64,000 nucleotides of DNA from Erpobdella octoculata (taxonomy: Eukaryota; Annelida; Clitellata; Hirudinida; Erpobdellidae): contig OZ022242.1 in NCBI GenBank assembly GCA_963978895.1, positions 23,604,663-23,668,662 on the forward strand, read 5' to 3'. Positions 36,441 through 45,710 of this stretch are shown in pieces (the stretch's first letter is position 1; each line of letters begins with the position of its first letter). Position numbers and translations under genes: made by a program. The notes under the pieces were generated by a model that was not told where the DNA came from, made no database searches, and saw only the letters and a list, made by a program, of their open reading frames with translations.

Positions 36441-36985
36441 ATAAAAATGGCCGGTTTTCGGCCGGGGCCGGTTTTCGGTGCAACCCTAATATATATATAT
36501 ATATATATGTCTGTCTATTTGTTGCATTTTCCTAAAAAAATGACATAATTGCACCTCATGGTTTTTCCAAAATAACTTTCATTTATATATATATATATAT
36601 AACAGCAGTGTTGGGTAATATTTCAAATACATTATATTTGAAATACGTATTTTAAATAATTTTAAGTATTTTTGTATTTTGATTTGAAATACTTTTAGAA
36701 AATTTGTTTAGTATTTTTATTTTAAATAATTTTGAAAAATAATTTGAATATTTTGAACAACAAATAAAATACCAAATACATTTTCGACATTTCCAAAAAT
36801 ATAAAGTTTGGGAAACTTTAAAATTAATAAATAAGTGTTATAATAATGGTTTTATACCATAATCGATGTTTAGTTAATGTACTTCCTTTTGTTTCATAAG
36901 CTTAGCGCGAGGTTGGATTTTAGAGTTTGTAGTAAAAGTAGGTCGTTGTAGTTAGAATTAAAGTTTAAAGTTTTTTAATACTAAG

Positions 36986-37510
36986 ATGGCATATAATTCA
37001 GGCAGTGGTGGTCGAATCCCGGCCATATTAGATCGCGAATTCTTCAAAATTGTTAGCCGAGACGGGGATAAAGTTGTGGCCAAGTGCATGAAATGTGCTT
37101 CGAATAAAACATTCAGGTTTAATATCTGCAACAACAAATTTATTGGCTCACTTAAAACGTGTCCACTTTTGTTTGATGAAAAAATTTGATAGTCACAAGA
37201 TTGAATTTCTTCTAAAAAAAAGATGTGGTGATAGATTCCCATTCAAAGCAACATGATGAAGAAGACGATTTTTTCTCTTTTGAATCAGCTACATCCGTGA
37301 CAGTCAACAATTAAGAGGCCACAGCATTTTTGGAAAACATGTGTTTTAAATATGTCTAAGCGGTACAACCCTGTCATCCCATCTTCGGCTCCAGTGGAAC
37401 ACCTGTTCAGCACCGGGGGAAAATAATGACCCCTTACCGCAATCGTTTGACTGATGAAACTTTTGAACAATTACTAATTTTAAAAGCAAATTTTCATTTT
37501 AAAAGTTGAA
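36986..37510 (+). pseudogene. hAT transposase remnants (zinc-finger start and C-terminal end)
   Basis: 36986-37188 reads GRIPAILDREFFKIVSRDGD and AKCMKCASNKTF, a BED-like finger start. 37340-37508 reads RYNPVIPSSAPVEHLFSTGG...NRLTDETFEQLLILKANFHF, the C-terminal hAT dimerisation segment. The catalytic middle is deleted. Confidence 0.75.
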
Positions 37511-37660
37511 TCTGTTAATCTGTTTATTTTATTGTAATAAAAGATTTACCCTGTTGACTTGTTTTTGTTAAAAAGTGCTTGAGATGCGTGTTGATGATCA
37601 AGTGTTATAAAACGTATTTTAGTATTTTGCAGTAAAATACTTTAATGCATTTTGTATTTT

Positions 37661-38607
37661 TGTCACAACTTCTTCCCCAAGGTGTCCCCTAGCGAATATC
37701 GCTGCGACCAGGTTCTTTCGAATTTATTTTTCTCTCACCGGACCACCACCGTAATGCGCTGGATGCTGATGCTACCGGTCAACCCGTCGTACCTATCTTA
37801 TTCCAAACAAAACAATACCGCATACACGTAGCGGTTTTTAATCAATTTATTCACAAGATTGTTTCTAACTATAGAATGCGGCTAACAAATATGCAATAGC
37901 ACGCAAGCGAGATACTGGATCAAGAATTTAACGAGAACTAAAAATCTAATCTGAACCAACGATCTACCGTGAACCAAGAATCTATCGAGAACCAGAAATC
38001 TAACTTACGGCTGGAAGACAGCCGTATTTATACACAGGACGATACAGCTCGTCTAGCGACAAGCTGGAATAGCTAGATAATGATATTCACCCTAAAACTT
38101 TCCATCGATGAACAAAGAAAAATACCATACATACCAACGGAGCAAGGTCCAAGAAAATGATTGGCAGGAGTCATTACTGCACATACGGGTGAAGACATTA
38201 ATAATGGTATGATAGAAAAGCAATTAGAGATTATATCTTAATAACCGTTTGATACAAGTTTATGAAATTAACATGAATGATTACTCAAATTCTATGCAAC
38301 CTATTGATACAAGTTTCGATTTAATATTCAGAAAAATAGTAATTAAGAAAGATACTAGAGCATACAGGGAAACATACACTGGCACAGATTGGTAATTGAA
38401 TCAGAGGAGTTCAATTAAATTGTAGGTCACCAGATCGAATGAGTCACATGGAGCTGGTGGGAAAAAGTTATGATGATAGTAGCTACGGCTAGAGTTCAAG
38501 TGTACTTACAAGTTATGATAATAGTTATGGAGCGAAGTCGGTTGCATGTTAGAAGAAATGGATGAATGAATGAATAGTCATGAGCATACATAGTCATAGT
38601 TGTGACA
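37661..38607 (-). repeat. 3' LTR (947 bp)
   Basis: Same length as, and on inspection identical to, the right LTR. It contains a short tandem motif (GAACCAACGATCTACCGT type, about 37940-38010). Confidence 0.9.
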
Positions 38608-38621
38608 CCTCCTTACCCTCG
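38608..38621 (-). promoter_or_regulatory. Polypurine tract
   Basis: GAGGGTAAGGAGG on the minus strand directly abuts the 3' LTR, the expected plus-strand primer position. Confidence 0.7.
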
Positions 38622-38879
38622 GAGAATGATGATCGGGGTGGACACATATAAAAACCACGAGCAGCATTCAAAAAAATGATTGAAATAGATACAAAACAGA
38701 CACAACTATGATGCAAACGCAAATACATACTTGAATAATGAATGCTCACAAAATTACCGCTCAAAGAATGTTCATGAAAGATAATTACACGCGTAAGGGG
38801 ATAAAAATTCAATTTTCGTACAAAGTATAGTGGAAAATATAAACATGGTTCATAAAAAAATAACATGCCACAGATATTG

Positions 38880-39000
38880 TTATAATCGCAACATATAGTC
38901 AGCTGGAACGTTAATGCGTCCGGCTCGATACTTAAAGACAAGATTATATTCCTGGAGAGTTAGAGTTATTCGTTCTTCTGTCCTCTCGTCTATCCACTGG
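38880..39000 (-). pseudogene. RNase H C-terminal end
   Basis: The minus-strand frame QRRLFQWIDERTEERITLTL, QEYNLVFKYRAGRINVPADY and then a stop at 38880-38882 matches the end of the retroelement RNase H domain (LQEYNF-YR-G-N-ADALSR). It follows the integrase instead of preceding it, and pol terminates right after it. Confidence 0.65.
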
Positions 39001-39559
39001 AAGAGACGGCGTTGATACTGTCGTTGAATGTACGTGGGTGGATGAGCGGTAGTGGTTGTGAAATCCAGAGGACTGGTATGAAATTGTGCCAACGTGAGGG
39101 ATGGTCGGCGACTAACTTTGCTAACATCTGCTTTATCGACTGATTGAATCGTTCGACAAGACCAGTGGCTTCAGGATGTCCAGGAGTATTGAATCGCGGT
39201 GAGCAACCTAAACTCTGTAAAATTTTACACTTCGCAGATAGTGATCTCAATGGGTAGGCGGCTGGCCAACGTGAAAATGTATCAACAATGACTAAAGCAT
39301 AGTTATATACTGGTTTAATAGCAGTTTCCTGAGTAGGTAATAAGGGTCCTATACAATCCATCATAATATGCGAAAATGGTCTTTCATCCCCCCGTGGTAT
39401 AGGTTGGATAGGTACTCGATCTTTGGTCTTAATGGGAGCTTTGCGTTGGCAAACATCACAAGACTCGATATATTGTTTTACCTGTTTCTCCATGTCAGGA
39501 AAAAGAAATGTAAACGGATGCGTTGACATGTTGACTTGGTGGCTAAGTGCCCAGCGCAT
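38990..39559 (-). pseudogene. Integrase core, frameshifted and internally deleted
   Basis: It overlaps the end of the gag-PR-IN frame and carries on the integrase after a 1-nt shift at about 39515: YIESCDVCQRKAPIKTKDRV, HIMMDCIGPL (first catalytic Asp), IVDTFSRWPAAYPLRSLSA. It then jumps to LGCSPRFNTPGHPEATGLVE and RFN (catalytic Glu). The DNG segment with the second catalytic Asp is missing, so the enzyme is dead. Confidence 0.8.
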
Positions 39560-41547
39560 GCTAAATCATGTGCGAGGTTAATAACTGTCGGGATTTTATT
39601 ATGTGGTAGACATAATTGTTTGAGCGTATGTCCCCAGAGCTTTTCCTTATGGTACAACAAACCACGATCTATAAAAAAACCTCTCTTATTGGAGTGTCCC
39701 CACTCCCAACAAGTTTTCAAAGAATCACAGCGTAGCTGCTCTTCCATGAAAGTACTGTTTGGTACGTCCCTGTTATCGTCATTACTACCTTCGGGAATAC
39801 CATCGATGTGATCGCCAGGTAAGGACTCACCTGTAAGGACCAAATCTGCAACTTCTGGTTCTGGAATAATCAAAGGAACGTCGTTATTAATGCATGTATT
39901 CTCAATTTCATTCACCACCACATCCAAAGAAGGCTCATCATTCATTGTAGATTGTAATAGCTTATCACCAGAAACGGGTGTATCGGGATCTGCGACACGC
40001 ACAACATCACACGTGACTGCATTAACGGGCTCCTTATCGATCACGATATCATAAGCAGACATCTGTCGCAACAATTCTGCGGTCTTAGGTGTGATCAGTG
40101 CCTCAAAACGTAAATGCGGATTGACTGCAAAAGTCTCCTGAATTACAGGTACTGAACTATGTGCTAATTTCGAATCGGGATAAGCTGGACGAATGCTCAA
40201 GCTTATAATTTTCACATCCTCTGGAGGTGTGCGAGTGTCGGGACCGTAAAATTTAGCTAATTTGTATGGTAGACGACTAATGGAACCTAAAATCTTCTCG
40301 CCTATACAATTAATATTAGTGCCACTGTCAACTAATGCTTTTACATGGATCTTGTCGTCAACCATTAAATGAACATACTCGAAATCATCCTCGTAATCAC
40401 ACGTGATGCAATTGTTAACAATAGGGTTCGACGACCTATTATGACTGCCAGATTGATTATATGAACTATGCTTGACATGCGAGGGAGGCTGATTTCTGGA
40501 TGGCATGCGGCAATCTTTACTGTAATGACCTGATTTACCACAGCGATAACAGTTTACTGAGGGTGCGTGGGTGGTAGGAGGGCTGTATATTTTATGAGTG
40601 TGATGCGGTGGTGGGGATCTCTTGGATTTGAACTGTTCCCCTTGCACATACGAGTGTTGCTGAGAAGAACTCCTACGGTATGCCAAATGTTCCTCCACCT
40701 GCCTCGCAAGTTCTTTGGGACCAACCCAATCACCCCTCTCCCCCTGAATTATCATGTCGAGTACGTCCCGCGGCAACAATTCCTTCAATTTATCCGCACA
40801 TATGAGCTCACACAGTCGTTGATAGTTCTGTTCTACGTGGCGACTTTCCACATAACTATTGAAAATATCGCTCAATCGGCTGGCTAGGGTTATATAGCTT
40901 TCGTTAGGTAACTTGCGTACGCGATTAAAACTATCACGTAAGGTAATCGGGTTGATACGATATTCCCTTAAAATACCCTCTTTTACAATCTGATAATTAT
41001 CTTGGTCCTCTAAGGGAACATTATCGATTAAACTCCTAACGCGGTTATCAGCCGCCAACCTCAAGATCTCAATCCATTGCGACTCATGTAAATTTTCTTT
41101 CTCCGCGTGGTGTTCTAATCGTTTAAAGAAATGCGTTATCTCCCATGGATCTTCCGGGAATTGACCGATCATTCCTGCTATATACGTATTGGTACTCTTA
41201 CCCGGCGCTAAATTATGTTGTGGGTTTTCGCTCCTACGCATCATCTCTATCTCTCTATATCTCTCACTCTCGGCTTCTCTATTGTTTCTATTCATTTCTA
41301 CTTGCGCTTGTATTTCTGCCAATTTTATGCGTTCCTCTTTCTCCGCTTCTATGCGCTTTGTCTCGATCGCTAAACGCTTATCTTCTCTCTCTCTCTCCGC
41401 ATCTAACTCCATTCGTCTCATTGCCATTTCGAACTCCCTATCTCTCCCCGCCCCTACCATCCTAACGGGTTGGTATTCACCCGGACTAGCGGTTACCACC
41501 ACTTCCTCCAATCCTACATTAAGGGAATCATTTACGGGTATATCCAT
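39478..41547 (-). CDS. Gag - protease - integrase N-terminal polyprotein
   Basis: An open frame of 689 codons starting MDIPVNDSLNVG. Domains in order: a charged coiled-coil-like stretch (about residues 35-110); a gag core (YIAGMIGQFPEDPWEITHFF ... LPRDVLDMIIQGERGDW, about 120-280); a CCHC zinc knuckle CYRCGKSGHYSKDC (about 345); an aspartic protease ALVDSGTNINCIG (about 415); an acidic linker; and the H2C2 zinc-binding part of an integrase (GLLYHKEK...CLPHNKIPTVINLAHDLACAGH). Ordinary Gypsy elements have RT and RNase H between protease and integrase, and here there is none. The frame may still make functional Gag. Confidence 0.85.
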   Translation of the reverse strand: MDIPVNDSLNVGLEEVVVTASPGEYQPVRMVGAGRDREFEMAMRRMELDAEREREDKRLAIETKRIEAEKEERIKLAEIQAQVEMNRNNREAESERYREIEMMRRSENPQHNLAPGKSTNTYIAGMIGQFPEDPWEITHFFKRLEHHAEKENLHESQWIEILRLAADNRVRSLIDNVPLEDQDNYQIVKEGILREYRINPITLRDSFNRVRKLPNESYITLASRLSDIFNSYVESRHVEQNYQRLCELICADKLKELLPRDVLDMIIQGERGDWVGPKELARQVEEHLAYRRSSSQQHSYVQGEQFKSKRSPPPHHTHKIYSPPTTHAPSVNCYRCGKSGHYSKDCRMPSRNQPPSHVKHSSYNQSGSHNRSSNPIVNNCITCDYEDDFEYVHLMVDDKIHVKALVDSGTNINCIGEKILGSISRLPYKLAKFYGPDTRTPPEDVKIISLSIRPAYPDSKLAHSSVPVIQETFAVNPHLRFEALITPKTAELLRQMSAYDIVIDKEPVNAVTCDVVRVADPDTPVSGDKLLQSTMNDEPSLDVVVNEIENTCINNDVPLIIPEPEVADLVLTGESLPGDHIDGIPEGSNDDNRDVPNSTFMEEQLRCDSLKTCWEWGHSNKRGFFIDRGLLYHKEKLWGHTLKQLCLPHNKIPTVINLAHDLACAGHLATKSTCQRIRLHFFFLTWRNR

Positions 41548-41576
41548 GTTAATAAAATTCCTTTAATCTATTACAC

Positions 41577-42015
41577 AGGGATGTTCAGCACCCCGAATTA
41601 TAATATGCGGGTTTTCAGCACCCAAAGGTACACTAAAAAATACGAATACACGGGTTCTCTGCACCCCAAAACAAATGAATCACGAAACTACTCACGGGTA
41701 TCAACGGCACCCTAACCAAATAAAACACGGGTCACAACGACACCCTAACCAAATAAATCGTCTATCGTCCTACGGGGTTTACAGCACCCAGAGCTCTGCA
41801 CTACAAAAAAAATTCAAGGAGTATTCAGCACCCCAAAGACAACGAAATCGTTCAACGAAACTAATTCCTATAGGGTTTACAGAACCCTTACTTCGACACC
41901 ATACGGAATCCCTAGCGCGGATTCGAAGAGTGTTCAGCACTCAAAGACACAACAAATCAGCGAAAATACCCCTATCGGACTCACAAGTCCAACCTAGTTT
42001 CGGACTTCAATGTCC
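41577..42015 (-). other. Retrotransposon leader with about ten small hairpins
   Basis: The untranslated leader between the primer binding site and gag holds repeated stem-loops of the type GGGTTTTCAGCACCC (plus-strand spelling): 41610, 41652, 41696, 41729, 41774. Variants with compensated stems are AGGGTTTACAGAACCCT (41872), GAGTGTTCAGCACTC (41928) and GGACTCACAAGTCC (41977). Confidence 0.65.
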
Positions 42016-42154
42016 TAACGCTTACGTCTACACAAAAAAAATTAAGTTCACACTTCCCTCGTTTAGGCTACACGGCGTTGATGTTTTCGGAGCAGATACA
42101 GTACCAGGTGGATGATGATCCTGATGATGATCTCCTCTGATGTTGATTGGGAGA

Positions 42155-42171
42155 CCCTGTCGACTGCGCCA
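42155..42171 (-). promoter_or_regulatory. Primer binding site
   Basis: TGGCGCAGTCGACAGGG on the minus strand, 6 nt from the 5' LTR. It starts with TGG as expected for pairing to a tRNA 3' CCA. The tRNA was not identified. Confidence 0.6.
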
Positions 42172-42177
42172 GAAAGA

Positions 42178-43124
42178 TGTCACAACTTCTTCCCCAAGGT
42201 GTCCCCTAGCGAATATCGCTGCGACCAGGTTCTTTCGAATTTATTTTTCTCTCACCGGACCACCACCGTAATGCGCTGGATGCTGATGCTACCGGTCAAC
42301 CCGTCGTACCTATCTTATTCCAAACAAAACAATACCGCATACACGTAGCGGTTTTTAATCAATTTATTCACAAGATTGTTTCTAACTATAGAATGCGGCT
42401 AACAAATATGCAATAGCACGCAAGCGAGATACTGGATCAAGAATTTAACGAGAACTAAAAATCTAATCTGAACCAACGATCTACCGTGAACCAAGAATCT
42501 ATCGAGAACCAGAAATCTAACTTACGGCTGGAAGACAGCCGTATTTATACACAGGACGATACAGCTCGTCTAGCGACAAGCTGGAATAGCTAGATAATGA
42601 TATTCACCCTAAAACTTTCCATCGATGAACAAAGAAAAATACCATACATACCAACGGAGCAAGGTCCAAGAAAATGATTGGCAGGAGTCATTACTGCACA
42701 TACGGGTGAAGACATTAATAATGGTATGATAGAAAAGCAATTAGAGATTATATCTTAATAACCGTTTGATACAAGTTTATGAAATTAACATGAATGATTA
42801 CTCAAATTCTATGCAACCTATTGATACAAGTTTCGATTTAATATTCAGAAAAATAGTAATTAAGAAAGATACTAGAGCATACAGGGAAACATACACTGGC
42901 ACAGATTGGTAATTGAATCAGAGGAGTTCAATTAAATTGTAGGTCACCAGATCGAATGAGTCACATGGAGCTGGTGGGAAAAAGTTATGATGATAGTAGC
43001 TACGGCTAGAGTTCAAGTGTACTTACAAGTTATGATAATAGTTATGGAGCGAAGTCGGTTGCATGTTAGAAGAAATGGATGAATGAATGAATAGTCATGA
43101 GCATACATAGTCATAGTTGTGACA
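42178..43124 (-). repeat. 5' LTR (947 bp)
   Basis: Partner of 37661-38607, drives minus-strand transcription. The absence of visible differences implies a recent insertion. Confidence 0.9.
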
Positions 43125-43406
43125 ATTTTACATTTGAAATATTTTCAAAAAAACTATTTGTATTTTGTACTTGAAATACTTTTTAACAAAGTATTTGTAT
43201 TTTATATTTAAATTACATTTGGACAGTATTTTACCCAACACTGTATAACAGTCATTTATATATATAAATGTGTGTGTGTGAGTTTGTCCTTTATAGAAAT
43301 CCAAACCGCTGGAGCGATTTTGATGAAATATGGCAAGAAGTTAGTTCTCATACAGAAAAAGAATGTTGTGAAAAAAATTAAAATCGGGCACAAAATAAGC
43401 GGAGCG

Positions 43407-43410
<4 letters not shown>

Positions 43411-43470
<60 letters not shown>
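43411..43470. repeat. (TA)n microsatellite
   Basis: A TA tract abuts the left arm of the PLE family B inverted pair. Confidence 0.95.
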
Positions 43471-43473
<3 letters not shown>

Positions 43474-43724
43474 TTGAGACACGCTCTAAGAAACACAACT
43501 CGCCATTTGGCAGAAACAACTTTTCGAGCCAAATTCTCGACCTTTCGGCACAAAACTCTCTGTTCGAGACTACAATTAGCCAAAAACTTTTCCATTAAAC
43601 TTTTATTGTCAGACCGACGGACCGTTTCAGCTATGTCAGCCATCCTCAGGGTCAAAAGTAAAACGAGAAAAGTAAACAAACAGAAAGAACCGAAATTGTC
43701 AAAGAATTAGCACACTAACAAAAA
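43471..43724 (-). mobile_element. PLE family B module, left inverted arm
   Basis: Minus-strand copy of 3' UTR, hammerhead-like motif and ORF start ([20 protein letters not shown] ... WRVVFLRACLKD). It is the near-perfect reverse complement of 43991-44244. It ends at (TA)n. Confidence 0.75.
43612..43653 (-). ncRNA. Hammerhead-ribozyme-like motif, PLE family B (left arm)
   Basis: Reverse-complement copy of the motif at 44062-44103. Helix I is GACC/GGTC, the core CTGAGGA and GAAA, and helix III ACGGTCCGT. Confidence 0.6.
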
Positions 43725-43727
43725 CTA

Positions 43728-43928
43728 TTCGGTGTCAAAGAAAGCAATATGCATCGGTTACCCTGTATTCCTTCTAACGACGAGGATAACATAAATGATG
43801 ATACTTCTGACTCGTCCTCTGACACAAATACTTTGGCTGTTGAGGCTGCTCCTGACGAATCTCATTGTAATGTATCTGAGGAAATTCTTGTCTCTTCTAA
43901 TATAACACAGCGAAAACGCAAAAATTGA
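43728..43928 (+). pseudogene. PLE family B, C-terminal tail of the ORF
   Basis: An open frame reads FGVKESNMHRLPCIPSNDED, an acidic Ser/Asp-rich stretch, and EEILVSSNITQRKRKN then TGA at 43926-43928. The terminus matches families A and C. A 3' UTR of about 130 bp separates it from the hammerhead-like motif. Confidence 0.6.
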
Positions 43929-43990
43929 TTTCCAATAGTATAAATTTTATATTCTTTTGATTTGATAGGTAGAGTGTTTTTTCGTTTTTT

Positions 43991-44268
43991 CTTTTGTTAG
44001 TGTGCTAATTCTTTGACAATTTCGGTTCTTTCTGTTTGTTTACTTTTCTCGTTTTACTTTTGACCCTGAGGATGGCTGACATAGCTGAAACGGTCCGTCG
44101 GTCTGACAATAAAAGTTTAATGGAAAAGTTTTTGGCTAATTGTAGTCTCGAACAGAGAGTTTTGTGCCGAAAGGTCGAGAATTTGGCTCGAAAAGTTGTT
44201 TCTGCCAAATGGCGAGTTGTGTTTCTTAGAGCGTGTCTCAAAGATAAATTGATTCCACAGTTTATTCG

Positions 44269-44272
<4 letters not shown>
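43991..44272 (+). pseudogene. PLE family B, 3' UTR plus N-terminal ORF fragment (right arm)
   Basis: The plus-strand frame reads [60 protein letters not shown] and IPQFIRN, then (TA)n. It is homologous to the start of Penelope-like proteins, upstream of RT. The hammerhead-like motif overlaps the first codons. Confidence 0.7.
44062..44103 (+). ncRNA. Hammerhead-ribozyme-like motif, PLE family B (right arm)
   Basis: GACC (helix I), CTGAGGA core, T, GGCT-GACAT-AGCT (helix II with one G-U), GAA core, ACGG-T-CCGT (helix III), C at 44099 (predicted cleavage), GGTC (helix I partner, exact). Confidence 0.65.

Positions 44273-44300
<28 letters not shown>
44273..44300. repeat. (TA)n microsatellite
   Basis: A short TA tract where PLE family B coding stops and the H1 5' end (TCTATATATATAAAAATGAA) begins. 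Confidence 0.9.
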
Positions 44301-44302
<2 letters not shown>

Positions 44303-44592
44303 ATATATATAAAAATGAATGTTTGTATGTATGTATGTGTATGTATGTATGTATATAGGTATGTTATTCATGCATTGCTACACCATTCATCCAATCGTAA
44401 TGAAATTTTCACACAGCCTTGAGAGTGAAGGGGAATCAAATCTAGAGAAAAAAATTTTGAAATCCGTCACAAAATGAGCGGAGCGGGTGTGCGAGCGGGA
44501 ACTATTTATATATGTATGTGCGTATGTATGTGTGTATTTATGTATGTGTATGTGCATGTATGTGTGTCTGTGTGTGTGTTTATGTATGTACT
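44299..44592 (+). mobile_element. H1 5' portion with (GTAT) and (TG) rich tail
   Basis: Begins TCTATATATATAAAAATGAA, includes the GCATTGCTACACCATTCATC and GAAATCCGTCACAAAATGAG segments and ends in TATGTATG/TGTGTG-rich DNA before the next H1 CTAG end. Confidence 0.65.
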
Positions 44593-45481
<889 letters not shown>

Positions 45482-45482
45482 A

Positions 45483-45522
<40 letters not shown>
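45483..45522. repeat. (TA)n microsatellite
   Basis: TA tract immediately after the H1 CTAG. Confidence 0.9.
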
Positions 45523-45527
<5 letters not shown>

Positions 45528-45549
45528 TCGTGACGGTGTTTGTGTCCAA

Positions 45550-45662
45550 ACTCCTCCGAAACGGCTGAACCGATTTTTATGAAATTTTTTTGTACCTTTG
45601 GTAGGTCTGAGGATAGGTACACAAAAAATTTCATAAAAATTGGTTCAGCCGTTTCGGAGTTT
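45550..45662. repeat. Long hairpin, arms about 48 bp
   Basis: AAACTCCTCCGAAACGGCTG...GTACCT is mirrored by AGGTACAC...CAGCCGTTTCGGAGTTT around a 14-nt loop. A smaller palindrome of (TA) and ACTCACAAATAAATA follows at 45680-45715. Confidence 0.8.
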
Positions 45663-45710
45663 ATATATAATATATAGGACAAACTCACAAATAAATATAT
45701 ATATTTATTT

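Larger units (their letters stand above)
35238..36489 (-). mobile_element. hAT-related element with CCGG-rich ends
   Basis: The left part has CCGGCCGGGGCCGGAGCCGG-type runs (35262-35285, 35625-35645). The right end at 36450-36489 reads CCGGTTTTCGGTGCAACCCTA, a typical hAT terminus in reverse (TAGGGTTGCACCGAAAACCG). A BED-type finger fragment lies inside. The left end and target duplication were not resolved. Confidence 0.5.
37661..43124 (-). mobile_element. LTR retrotransposon, Gmr1-like Gypsy candidate, non-autonomous
   Basis: Two 947-bp LTRs (37661-38607 and 42178-43124) look identical and begin and end TGTCACAAC...GTTGTGACA. The 5-bp duplication ATTTT flanks the insertion. Transcription is on the minus strand, so the right LTR is the 5' LTR. 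Order on the coding strand: primer binding site, hairpin-rich leader, gag with CCHC knuckle, protease, integrase, RNase H end, polypurine tract. No reverse transcriptase is present. Confidence 0.85.
36606..43243 (+). mobile_element. Defective hAT transposon hosting an LTR retrotransposon
   Basis: The ends are CAGTGTTGGGTAA (left) and TTTACCCAACACTG (right). The 8-bp duplications TATAACAG lie at 36598-36605 and 43244-43251. Without the nested 5.46-kb retrotransposon the hAT is about 1.17 kb and keeps only two transposase pieces. Confidence 0.9.

Noticed and set aside
41145..41566. Ser/Leu-rich plus-strand ORFs
   Set aside because: Antisense of the charged gag region.
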